DNA of 22,393 nt from assembly GCA_934169775.1 (NCBI GenBank), contig CAKPOI010000026.1, forward strand, positions 1 through 22,393, given 5' to 3'. Source of the DNA: an uncultured Clostridia bacterium (GTDB lineage Bacteria; Bacillota; Clostridia; TANB77; CAG-508). A program made the position numbers and the translations under genes. Shown piece by piece: positions 15,167 to 22,393 of this stretch (the stretch's first letter is position 1; every line of letters starts with the position of its first letter). The notes beneath the pieces were generated by a model. The model saw nothing but the letters and a program-made list of their open reading frames with translations, ran no database searches and had not been told where the DNA came from.

Positions 15167-15287
15167 CACAGAAAATTTATTTCATAAATTTTCGCGCAAG
15201 AACCAATACGTAGACTTTAAAATGTTCTAATAAGTTCCAATGCTATTTAAGTGCCAATGTGTTATTAATGTTCGTTTTGTTCTTTAC
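15167..15287 (+). repeat. Dispersed structured repeat, copy 2
   Basis: This is the plus-strand counterpart of the repeat at 5804-5905. The first 31 bases (CACAG, the GAAAATTTAT hairpin, GCGCA) are identical, followed by GAACcAATACG and ending GTTCgTTTTGTTCTTtAC. A block of about 18 bases (AAGT-CCAATG) is duplicated in this copy, explaining its greater length. It fills the gap between the ABC ATPase and permease genes and overlaps the last codon(s) of the ATPase, in antisense to the operon. Confidence 0.75.
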
Positions 15288-15985
15288 CATTCAATTTCTG
15301 AGATAGGTAATGGTTTTTCATTTATTTTTATGTCTTGTGCTTTTCCGTTTTTAAAGCTTATTACTTTGTCTGCCATTGGTGTTAGTGCTGCATTATGTGT
15401 TATTATTATTACTGTCATTTTTTCTTTTTTGGCAGTGTCTTGCAATAATTGTAAAATTTGTTTTCCTGTATTATAGTCTAATGCCCCTGTTGGTTCATCA
15501 CATAATAATAGTTTTGGATTTTTTGCAATTGCTCTTGCTATTGCTACTCTTTGCTGTTCTCCTCCTGATAATTGTGAGGGGAAGTTTTTCATTCTTTCTT
15601 CTAATCCTACTTTTTTTAATATTGCTTCTGGGTTAAGTGAATCTTTGCATATTTGTGTTGCTAATTCTACATTTTCTAATGTTGTTAAATTTTGTACTAA
15701 ATTGTAAAATTGAAATACAAATCCTATATCTTCTCTTCTATATTTTGTTAGTTCTTTCTTTTTTAATTTGCTTATGTCTTTTCCGTCTATTATTACTGTT
15801 CCTGAGGTTACTGTGTCCATTCCTCCTAAAATATTAAGAGCTGTTGTTTTTCCAGCTCCACTTGGTCCTACTATTACAACTAGCTCTCCTTTTTCTATTG
15901 AAAAATTTGTTTTATCTAATGCCGTTATTGTTACCTCTCCCATTTGATATTGTTTTACAACATCTTTAAATTCAATATATGACAT
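15284..15985 (-). CDS. ABC transporter ATP-binding protein (MacB/LolD type)
   Basis: The 233-residue ATPase has Walker A GPSGAGKTT (40-48), a Q-loop Gln (Q92 in FVFQFYNL), signature LSGGEQQRVAIARA (139-152), Walker B LLLCDEPTGALD (159-170) and the H-loop His197 (ITHNAAL). The DEPTGALD string and the Q-loop context place it in the MacB/LolD/FtsE-like group that pairs with FtsX-type permeases, which fits the gene next in line. It is cytosolic and drives the permease by ATP hydrolysis. ATG 15985 follows AAAGGAG. The final residues and stop overlap the edge of the dispersed repeat, so the C-terminus may have been altered by its arrival. Confidence 0.96.
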   Translation of the reverse strand: MSYIEFKDVVKQYQMGEVTITALDKTNFSIEKGELVVIVGPSGAGKTTALNILGGMDTVTSGTVIIDGKDISKLKKKELTKYRREDIGFVFQFYNLVQNLTTLENVELATQICKDSLNPEAILKKVGLEERMKNFPSQLSGGEQQRVAIARAIAKNPKLLLCDEPTGALDYNTGKQILQLLQDTAKKEKMTVIIITHNAALTPMADKVISFKNGKAQDIKINEKPLPISEIEW

Positions 15986-16001
15986 TTTTTCTCCTTTCCA
16001 A

Positions 16002-16029
16002 AGCTATGGTGTACTTCAAAACTATAGCT
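16002..16029 (-). promoter_or_regulatory. Inverted repeat ahead of the ABC ATPase gene
   Basis: AGCTATGG (16002-16009) and CTATAGCT (16022-16029) are inverted with one mismatch and stand between a possible -10 (TATTAT/TATACT near 16034-16042) and the ribosome site. It could be an operator for the transporter. The -35 is weak, so transcription may also arrive from upstream. Confidence 0.35.
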
Positions 16030-16067
16030 CTATAGTATAATACAAATTTTTCTTAATTTGTTCTATT

Positions 16068-17768
16068 TTATGCTTTTCCTTTTGAGAAAAATTTTTCAAA
16101 TATACTTTCTTTTTCCTGTTTTTTGTTTTTGCTTTTTGATGATTTTTTTGTTTTTCCTTTTATGTATTCTCTTATTTCTTCTCTTTCCTTTTCTTCATCT
16201 TCTTGATTATAGTCTTCTTCCTCTGAATCATTATAATTAGATTTGTCATTGTCTTTTTTGGATTTTTTGTCTTGTTCTTCCTTGTCTTCATCATATTCTT
16301 CTTCATATTCGTCGTCTTCATATTCATCTTCATAAGTATCATCATCTTCTTCATCGTCATATTCATCATATTCGTCATCATAATACTCATCTTCATAGTC
16401 GTCATCTTCTATTTCATAATCATCATATTCTTCATCTTCTTCTGGTTCATCATCTTCATTTTCTTTGTTTATGTCTTTATTGCTTATAAACCATTCTTCT
16501 TCATCTAAATCGTCTGGTTCGTTTTCTACTAGCTCTGGTTCTTCTATAATTTCTTTTGGTTCTTCTATTTTTTCTTCTGGCATAAATTCTGATAAATCTC
16601 GTCCATAACTTTCTTCTACTTCTTGATTAAAGTTTTCATAAATACTTTTGATTCCTTCAATTCTCCAATAATTTGTGTTTATTATTGTTCCTAACCCTGC
16701 TTTTGATTTTATTGTGTTTACTTCTTGATTAAAGTTCTTTTCTGTTTCTTCTATTCCTAACAAATATGTACTATTATATAATTCTTTATATGCCTTTTTA
16801 GTTGATTTTCCTGCTATTTCACGAGCTAATAGATTATATAAATTGTGTATTTGAACCATATCTCCGTCAAAGTCTTTACAAGCTTGTTCCATCATTATTT
16901 TATGTGCTTGTTCTCCACTTATTGCTGTTATTCTTTCATTATCTAGAAAACTTACTAAATATTCTTTTTCTATTTCTAAAAATTTGATTTTGGCAGTTAC
17001 ATCTTTTAATGTTTTTTGATATTTAGCTAAATTTAAATTTTCACTTTCTATTTCAGCCATTAATCTTTTTAGTCTTTCATATGAAAGCACATAACATTCT
17101 GCTTCTTTTTTTGCCATTTTTATTCTTACTTCAACTGCTTTTTTTATTACTTGTTTATCAAATTTTACTTTTTCATTTTTTCCGTTTTCTAGCATTACTT
17201 TATTTAATGATTCACATAGTAATTCATCATCAGTTGTAATGAATTCTTTTAATTTTTTAACATTTGCTATATCTATTGTTCCTAGTGTTTCTACAGCATC
17301 ATTTAAGATTTTTATATGATTTGTTTCTGACGTTCTTTTCATTTTGTTGCATTTGTTTCTTTCTGCTTGTTTTTCTGTAAATTGATTTAATAGTTCTATA
17401 TAGCTTTCTCTTAGCTCTTGTTCTTTTTGTACTCTTTCTTCTATAATGGTTTCTATTTTTATCAATTTTTTCTCTATTATAGCTGGTTCTTGGTCAAAAT
17501 CATTGAAAAGCTTAGTTCTTATATCTTCATGTTTAGTAATTTCTTTACTTAGTCCTTCTTGCTCTTTTTGGATTTTTTGCATTTTGTTTACAATATCATC
17601 AAATTCATCTATTATTTTTTCCTCTTCTTCTGTTATTACTTGATATTTTTCCATTTCTTCCAAAACATTTTTAAATGTCTCATAGCTAATTCTTATATCT
17701 GATTCTTTGTCTGGTCCGAAAACTTTATTCAAGTATTTTTCTAATACGATTGCACTTCTTTCATACAT
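16068..17768 (-). CDS. Coiled-coil protein with long acidic Asp/Glu/Tyr tail, unknown function
   Basis: The 566-residue protein is not recognised. There is no signal peptide or membrane segment, so it should be cytosolic. Residues 30-280 are charged and helical with heptad-like stretches (about 40-145 and 205-280, coiled coil). A more globular part follows (280-395: QAHKIMMEQACKDFDGD, NYWRIEGIKSIYE). Residues 397-533 are extremely acidic, with a DDYEDEYYDDEYDEYDD-type run at about 445-495, and the last 30 residues are Lys/Ser-rich. The acidic run is low-complexity at the DNA level (repeated TCATCT/TTCATA triplets), so its length may vary among strains. It begins 24 bases after the mutS stop and seems co-transcribed with it. 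Co-operonic position does not prove a repair role. Confidence 0.8.
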   Translation of the reverse strand: MYERSAIVLEKYLNKVFGPDKESDIRISYETFKNVLEEMEKYQVITEEEEKIIDEFDDIVNKMQKIQKEQEGLSKEITKHEDIRTKLFNDFDQEPAIIEKKLIKIETIIEERVQKEQELRESYIELLNQFTEKQAERNKCNKMKRTSETNHIKILNDAVETLGTIDIANVKKLKEFITTDDELLCESLNKVMLENGKNEKVKFDKQVIKKAVEVRIKMAKKEAECYVLSYERLKRLMAEIESENLNLAKYQKTLKDVTAKIKFLEIEKEYLVSFLDNERITAISGEQAHKIMMEQACKDFDGDMVQIHNLYNLLAREIAGKSTKKAYKELYNSTYLLGIEETEKNFNQEVNTIKSKAGLGTIINTNYWRIEGIKSIYENFNQEVEESYGRDLSEFMPEEKIEEPKEIIEEPELVENEPDDLDEEEWFISNKDINKENEDDEPEEDEEYDDYEIEDDDYEDEYYDDEYDEYDDEEDDDTYEDEYEDDEYEEEYDEDKEEQDKKSKKDNDKSNYNDSEEEDYNQEDEEKEREEIREYIKGKTKKSSKSKNKKQEKESIFEKFFSKGKA

Positions 17769-17792
17769 AATTTAATTACATCCTTCCAAATT

Positions 17793-20408
17793 TTATTTCA
17801 TCTTTTCTTTGATTTTTACTAACGTATTTAACGCATCTATTGGAGTTAATTCATTTAAATTAACTTTATCTAATTCATGTGCAATTTCTGCTAATTTATA
17901 ATTATACATATCAAATTGTCCTTCAACTTTTTTCTTGTCTTCTTTTTCTGCTTTTTTACCAGTTAAAATATTTTTCTTTTCTATATTTTTTAAAAATTCA
18001 TTAGCTTTTTGAGTTACTACTTTTGGTACTCCTGCAAGTCTTGCAACATGTATACCATAGCTTTCGTCTGTTCCTCCTCTAACTATTTTTCTTAAAAATA
18101 TAATGTCTTCTCCTTTTTCTTTAACTGCTATTGAGTAATTTTTAATTCCTTCTGATTGATTTTCTAGTTCTGTTAATTCATGATAGTGTGTTGCAAATAA
18201 GGTTTTTGCTCCGCATTTTTCTTTGTCTGCAATATATTCTGCAACAGCCCATGCAATTGATAATCCATCATATGTTGATGTTCCTCTACCTATTTCATCT
18301 AGTATTACTAAACTGTTTGAGGTTGCTTCTTTTAAAATTGTTGCTACTTCCATCATTTCTACCATAAATGTACTTTGTCCCATACTTAAATCGTCTGAAG
18401 CTCCTACTCTTGTAAAGATTTTGTCTACTACTCCTATATGTGCTTCAGCTGCTGGTACAAAACTTCCTACTTGTGCCATAAGTGTTATTAATGCTACTTG
18501 TCTCATATATGTAGATTTTCCTGCCATATTAGGTCCTGTTATTATTGATAATCTGTTTTCTTCCTTATCTAAATATGTATCATTATCTACAAATGAGCCT
18601 GCTCCAAGCATTTTTTCTATAACAGGATGTCTTCCTGATTTAATGTCTATTATTCCAGAGTTATCTACTTGTGGCATGCAATAATTCAAGTCTTCTGCAA
18701 CTTGTGCAAATGATGTTAATACATCTAACTCAGATACTGCCATTGCTGTTGTTTGTAATCTTTTTATATTTTTTGCAATTTGTTCTCTTATTTCTATAAA
18801 AGCATTATATTCTAGGTTTACAACTTTTTCTTCTGCTCCTAAAATTTGATTTTCTAAATTTTTTAAATCTTCTGTTATATATCTTTCTGCATTTGTTAAT
18901 GTTTGTTTTCTTACATATCTTTCTGGTACTTGTGATAGGTATGATTTTGTAACTTCTATAAAATATCCAAATACTTTATTAAATCCTACTTTTAAGTTTT
19001 TTATTCCTGTTTTTTCTCGTTCTTCTGCTTCTAAGTTTACTATCCAACTTTTTCCCTCTGTAGTAGCTGTTTTTAATTTGTCTATTTCTTCATCATATCC
19101 TATTTTTATTATTCCACCATCTTTTATTGTCATAGGTGGATCATCTACAATTGCTTTTTCTATTAAATCATGTATATCTTTTAGTTCATCTATGTTTTGA
19201 TATATTTCTTCTAACATTATACTTTCTTTAATATTTGATAATATTTGTTTTAATTCTGGTAATTTTTTCAAAGAATTTTTTAGTGTTATCATATCACGTG
19301 CATTTGCATTACCATAAGCCATTTTTCCTGCTAAACGCTCTATATCATATACCTTTTTAAGACTTTCTGTTATATCTCCACGTAAAATCATATCGTCTTT
19401 TAATGTTTTTACTGCATTTAGTCTATTGTTTATTTCTAGTGTATCTATTAATGGATCATTTAACCACCTTCTTAACATTCTTCCACCCATTGATGTCGAA
19501 GTTTTATCTAATACCCACAATAGTGTTCCTTTTTTTGATTTGTCTCTCATTTTTTCAGTAATTTCTAGATTTCTACGTGCATTTATGTCTAATGACATAT
19601 ATTTTGATATTTGATATATTGTTATTTTGTTTAAATGGTCTAATGTTGTCATTTGAGTTTGTTCAATATATGCAAGTAATGCATTTATCGGTGGAATTGC
19701 TAATGTCTTTTCTTTTAAATTTTCTATTGTTTTGTTGCTTGTGTCTACTATATTAAATCTTAGATTTAATGTGTCTATTTTATTATCAAAAAATTTATCT
19801 TGGAAACGTGTTATATAGCAGTCAAAACGTTCTTTTATTTTTGACATTTCTTCTTGACAGTCTGCCATCATACTATTTATTACTAATTCAGATGGGTTAT
19901 ATCTTGCTAATTCGTCTAGCAATAGTGGGAAGTTTTGTTGATCTTTTATTTCTGCTGAATAAAATTCTCCTGTTGATATATCACATATACTTATTCCAAA
20001 ATAGATTCCTGTTTTATATACAGACATTATGTAGTTGTTTTTTCTTTCTTCTAACATGTTGCTGTCTATTATTGTTCCTGGTGTTACTACTTTTATTACT
20101 CCTCTTTTTACTATTCCTTTTGCTGTTTTTGGGTCTTCTAGTTGCTCACATATTGCTACTTTATATCCTTTTGCTATTAGTCTTGAAATATACATTTCCG
20201 CTGCATGATGTGGTACTCCTGCCATTGGTGCTCTTTCTTCTTGTCCACAATCTTTTCCTGTTAATGTTATTTCTAGTTCTCTTGCTGCTATAATGGCATC
20301 ATCAAAAAACATTTCATAAAAGTCACCTAAACGGTAAAATAATATGCAGTCTTTGTATTGTTCTTTTGTTTCAAGATATCTTTGCATCATAGGTGAAAAT
20401 TCTGCCAT
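17793..20408 (-). CDS. mutS: DNA mismatch repair protein MutS
   Basis: The 871-residue MutS1 has all domains. The N-terminal mismatch-binding domain carries the GDFYEMF motif (Phe30-x-Glu32 inserts at the mismatch). Connector, lever and clamp regions follow. The ATPase has Walker A GPNMAGKST (625-633), Walker B LDEIGRGTSTYDG (703-715) and the switch ATHYHEL (739-745). QFDMY at 831-835 looks like the beta-clamp-binding peptide found near the C-terminus of bacterial MutS. It finds mismatches after replication and recruits MutL. The ATG at 20408 has a strong AAAGGAGG site. miaB lies 77 bases upstream, an order common in Firmicutes. mutL, often the next gene, is absent here. Confidence 0.98.
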   Translation of the reverse strand: MAEFSPMMQRYLETKEQYKDCILFYRLGDFYEMFFDDAIIAARELEITLTGKDCGQEERAPMAGVPHHAAEMYISRLIAKGYKVAICEQLEDPKTAKGIVKRGVIKVVTPGTIIDSNMLEERKNNYIMSVYKTGIYFGISICDISTGEFYSAEIKDQQNFPLLLDELARYNPSELVINSMMADCQEEMSKIKERFDCYITRFQDKFFDNKIDTLNLRFNIVDTSNKTIENLKEKTLAIPPINALLAYIEQTQMTTLDHLNKITIYQISKYMSLDINARRNLEITEKMRDKSKKGTLLWVLDKTSTSMGGRMLRRWLNDPLIDTLEINNRLNAVKTLKDDMILRGDITESLKKVYDIERLAGKMAYGNANARDMITLKNSLKKLPELKQILSNIKESIMLEEIYQNIDELKDIHDLIEKAIVDDPPMTIKDGGIIKIGYDEEIDKLKTATTEGKSWIVNLEAEEREKTGIKNLKVGFNKVFGYFIEVTKSYLSQVPERYVRKQTLTNAERYITEDLKNLENQILGAEEKVVNLEYNAFIEIREQIAKNIKRLQTTAMAVSELDVLTSFAQVAEDLNYCMPQVDNSGIIDIKSGRHPVIEKMLGAGSFVDNDTYLDKEENRLSIITGPNMAGKSTYMRQVALITLMAQVGSFVPAAEAHIGVVDKIFTRVGASDDLSMGQSTFMVEMMEVATILKEATSNSLVILDEIGRGTSTYDGLSIAWAVAEYIADKEKCGAKTLFATHYHELTELENQSEGIKNYSIAVKEKGEDIIFLRKIVRGGTDESYGIHVARLAGVPKVVTQKANEFLKNIEKKNILTGKKAEKEDKKKVEGQFDMYNYKLAEIAHELDKVNLNELTPIDALNTLVKIKEKMK

Positions 20409-20449
20409 TTTTTATCCTCCTTTAATTGTTGTGTTGCGTATGTAACCTA

Positions 20450-20497
20450 AGTTTTAAATGAAATTTAACGCCGTCAAAATTGTAATTATTTTTCAAC
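20450..20497. repeat. 48-bp motif shared with the clpB leader, copy 2
   Basis: It matches 12357-12404 without gaps (about 39 of 48). It spans the miaB-mutS gap and overlaps the last codons and stop of miaB. On the minus strand, AATTTTGAC-GGC-GTTAAATTT can fold as a small hairpin that keeps the GAC/GTY pairing of the other copy despite base changes. Confidence 0.5.
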
Positions 20498-21901
20498 TTC
20501 ACCTTTAAGGTACCACATATGTTCTGACACTATTTCAATAGGCAATAATTTTCCAATATCGCCATCTTCTCCCTCAAAAATAACAACCTTATTGCTATCA
20601 GTTCTACCAGTTAGCATATTATCATTATTTTTACTTTTGCCTTCAACTAGTACATATTGTGTTGTACCAATATATGTTTTATTTTTTTCAGCAATTTGCA
20701 TTTCAACAAGAGCCTTTAATCTGTTAAACCTCTCATGTTTCACATCTTCTGAAATTTGATTTTCCATTTTATCACCAGGTGTCCCAACTCTTCTTGAATA
20801 AATAAACATATAAACTTGTTCATAATTTACTTTTCTTATAACATCTAATGTATCTTCAAAATCTTCTTCTGTTTCTCCTGGAAATCCCACAATTATATCA
20901 GTAGACAAAGTTAAATTTTGAATTCTAGCTTTCATTTTTTCTACTAAATCTAAATATTGTTCTTTAGTATATCTTCTGTTCATTATTTTTAATATATTTG
21001 TACTTCCAGACTGTAATGGCAAATGAACTAATTTACATACTTTTTCACATTTTGCTATTGCATCTATTACATCATCTGTAAAATCCTTTGGGTGTGGTGA
21101 TATAAAGCGTATTCTTTCTATTCCTTGTATTTTATTTATTTCTTGTAATAATGTTGCAAAAGAATTTATTCCATTATATTCTAAGCCTTTTTCTTTCCAT
21201 TTTTCAGCTCTTAAGTATGAGTTTACATTTTGTCCTAATAATGTTATTTCTTTGTAACCTTCATTTGCTAATTGCTCTACTTCTTCCAAAATATCTTTAG
21301 GATGTCTGCTTCTTTCCCTTCCTCTTACATATGGCACTATGCAGTAACTGCAGAAATTATTGCAACCATTCATTATTGTTACTGATGCTTTTAAATTGCT
21401 TTCTCTTTTTATTGGTAAGCCTTCATATATTTTTCCATCTATGTCTAATATATCTTCTTGTTTTTGTTTTGTTTCTAATACTTTATATAAATCTTCTGGA
21501 AATTTATGAATTGTGTGTGTTCCAAATAATATATCAACAAATGGATAACTTTCTTTTATTTTGTCTGTTATATGTTTTTCTTGCATCATACATCCACCTA
21601 TTGCTATAATTGTTCCTTTTTCTTCTTTTATCTTTTTTAGTTCTCCTAATTTTCCAAATAATCTATCTTCTGCATTTTCTCTTACACAACATGTATTAAA
21701 TAAATTTAGGTCTGCTTCTTTTGGATTTTCTGTTTTTGTATATCCCATTTGTTCTATCATTCCTGATATTTTTTCTGAGTCATTTTCATTTAACTGGCAT
21801 CCCATTGTTAGTATTGCATACTTTAGATTCTTCCCATTATTTATTTTTTTTACTTTTTCTATGTATTCTTTTTGTTCTTTTATTTCTCGTTCTTCGTTCA
21901 T
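20486..21901 (-). CDS. miaB: tRNA-2-methylthio-N6-dimethylallyladenosine synthase MiaB
   Basis: The 471-residue radical-SAM methylthiotransferase has an N-terminal UPF0004 domain with cluster cysteines C35 (MGCQLNENDSE), C71 (NTCCVRENAEDR) and C104 (GGCMMQE). The radical-SAM motif C180-x3-C184-x2-C187 (GCNNFCSYCIVPYVRGRERSR) follows, with a TRAM RNA-binding domain at the end (about 400-470). It adds the methylthio group at A37 of tRNAs that read UNN codons, using two Fe-S clusters. NxNDSE and RGRERSR separate MiaB from MtaB and RimO. The ATG at 21901 follows AAAGGA. A preceding promoter makes it the probable head of a miaB-mutS-16068 unit. Confidence 0.97.
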   Translation of the reverse strand: MNEEREIKEQKEYIEKVKKINNGKNLKYAILTMGCQLNENDSEKISGMIEQMGYTKTENPKEADLNLFNTCCVRENAEDRLFGKLGELKKIKEEKGTIIAIGGCMMQEKHITDKIKESYPFVDILFGTHTIHKFPEDLYKVLETKQKQEDILDIDGKIYEGLPIKRESNLKASVTIMNGCNNFCSYCIVPYVRGRERSRHPKDILEEVEQLANEGYKEITLLGQNVNSYLRAEKWKEKGLEYNGINSFATLLQEINKIQGIERIRFISPHPKDFTDDVIDAIAKCEKVCKLVHLPLQSGSTNILKIMNRRYTKEQYLDLVEKMKARIQNLTLSTDIIVGFPGETEEDFEDTLDVIRKVNYEQVYMFIYSRRVGTPGDKMENQISEDVKHERFNRLKALVEMQIAEKNKTYIGTTQYVLVEGKSKNNDNMLTGRTDSNKVVIFEGEDGDIGKLLPIEIVSEHMWYLKGEVEK

Positions 21902-21939
21902 TTTTTAGTCCTTTCCTTTTTTCGCTTTTTTCTTTGATT

Positions 21940-21968
21940 ATTCTACTATATTTGCCTTAAAAAATCAA
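21940..21968 (-). promoter_or_regulatory. Putative promoter of the miaB-mutS unit
   Basis: TTGATT (21963-21968), a 17-base spacer and TAGAAT (21940-21945) on the minus strand, just ahead of miaB. Fit is moderate. Confidence 0.45.
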
Positions 21969-22054
21969 GTGGTTTTTGGGTGTTTTTAGAGACTGTGTAA
22001 AATATTGTAGCTTTCATGTTTCTAGTAATTTTTTGAATTATTATTTGCGAATGC

Positions 22055-22083
22055 TTGACTATTCTAAAAATGAATGCTATTAT
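22055..22083 (+). promoter_or_regulatory. Putative promoter of the Rpn-type nuclease gene
   Basis: TTGACT (22055-22060), a 17-base spacer and TATTAT (22078-22083) with an extended -10 TG (22075-22076). Points right toward the gene at 22188, giving a leader of about 100 nt. Confidence 0.55.
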
Positions 22084-22187
22084 ATGTACATGTTATAAAT
22101 CAAATTTTTTGAATCAAGATTTTTTTATTAATTCAAAGGCAATTCTGCCTAATTTTCAATCACAAATATCTAAAATAAAAGGAGGTA

Positions 22188-22393
22188 ATGCGTATAGACC
22201 TTTTAAATATCAAAACAGATTACGTTTTTAAACGTATATTCGGCCATATAAGAAATGAAGAAATAACAAAAAACTTTTTGAGTTGTATATTAAGACAAAA
22301 AATTTCACATATTGAGTTAGAAAAAAATCCTATTTTAGAAAAAGATTTAATAGATGATAAAGTAGGAATATTAGATATTAAAGCTGAAATTAA
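22188..22393 (+). CDS. Rpn/PD-(D/E)XK nuclease-family transposase-like protein, N-terminal part
   Basis: ATG 22188 follows AAAGGAGG; 68 codons are visible before the window ends. The start, MRIDLLNIKTDYVFKRIFG, then a helical stretch ending HIELEKNPILEKDLIDDKVGILDIKAEI, is the familiar N-terminus of the Rpn (recombination-promoting nuclease)/PDDEXK_2 family. D63 in GILDIKAE corresponds to the first catalytic Asp. The remaining active-site E-x-Q would be just beyond the edge. These proteins are spread in many copies through Firmicutes genomes and have DNA endonuclease activity that promotes RecA-independent recombination (established for Escherichia coli RpnA). Divergent from miaB. Confidence 0.85.
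   Translation, partial: MRIDLLNIKTDYVFKRIFGHIRNEEITKNFLSCILRQKISHIELEKNPILEKDLIDDKVGILDIKAEI

Noticed and set aside
16172..16508. Met/Lys/Thr-rich minus ORF and Phe/Ile-rich plus ORF
   Set aside because: Both are alternate-frame readings of the low-complexity acidic tail of the 16068-17768 protein.
18223..18684. 153-codon plus-strand ORF inside mutS
   Set aside because: Antisense to the MutS ATPase region; no ribosome site and no independent support.
1..22393. CRISPR array, tRNA or rRNA genes
   Set aside because: I saw no regularly spaced repeat array and no cloverleaf or conserved rRNA segments. The only short tandem repeats are the two-copy motif at 2865-2913, the duplication inside the 9021-9506 gene, and the triplet-rich acidic-tail DNA.

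Overview
The window comes from a very AT-rich, low-GC Gram-positive chromosome, most likely a member of Clostridia (Bacillota), plausibly an uncultured gut lineage. The evidence is the Shine-Dalgarno signals (AAGGAGG-like), sigma-A-type promoters with 17-base spacers, a CIRCE/HrcA heat-shock operator at clpB, the miaB-mutS gene order, a four-cysteine L32 protein, and a pilin-like N-terminus of a type common in Clostridia. Nearly all genes are on the minus strand. The exceptions are an asparagine synthetase gene and an incomplete gene at the right edge.

Left part (1-5.7 kb, accessory character). A pilin-like surface protein runs off the left edge. It is followed by a 373-bp transposon relic with 32-33-bp inverted ends and a broken helix-turn-helix ORF. 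Next come a small winged-helix-like protein, a WYL-domain regulator, and a two-module CbxX-type AAA+ ATPase whose first module has lost its nucleotide-binding motifs. Each of these three genes has a recognisable or possible promoter of its own.

Middle (5.7-9.5 kb). rpmF (ribosomal protein L32) has a near-ideal promoter and terminator. A DUF5662 gene also has a consensus promoter and is divergent from asnB, which carries a single-base frameshift. A short acidic protein of unknown function contains an internal duplication.

Right part (9.6-22.4 kb, mostly core). clpB is driven by a perfect TTGACA-N17-TATAAT promoter overlapped by a CIRCE operator, with a leader of about 270 nt. It is followed by an ABC export pair (an FtsX/MacB-type permease and its ATPase), an unidentified coiled-coil protein with an acidic tail, mutS and miaB. 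miaB, mutS and the coiled-coil gene look like one transcription unit. A truncated Rpn-type PD-(D/E)XK nuclease gene starts at the right edge.

Two small dispersed repeat families link distant intergenic sites: a structured element of about 100-120 bp at 5.8 and 15.2 kb, and a 48-bp motif in the clpB and mutS leaders. I do not see a clear-cut novel multi-gene system. The best candidates for something under-described are the pseudo-AAA/AAA+ protein with its WYL and winged-helix neighbours, the structured intergenic repeat, the ORF-bearing MITE-like element, and the two unrecognised proteins.
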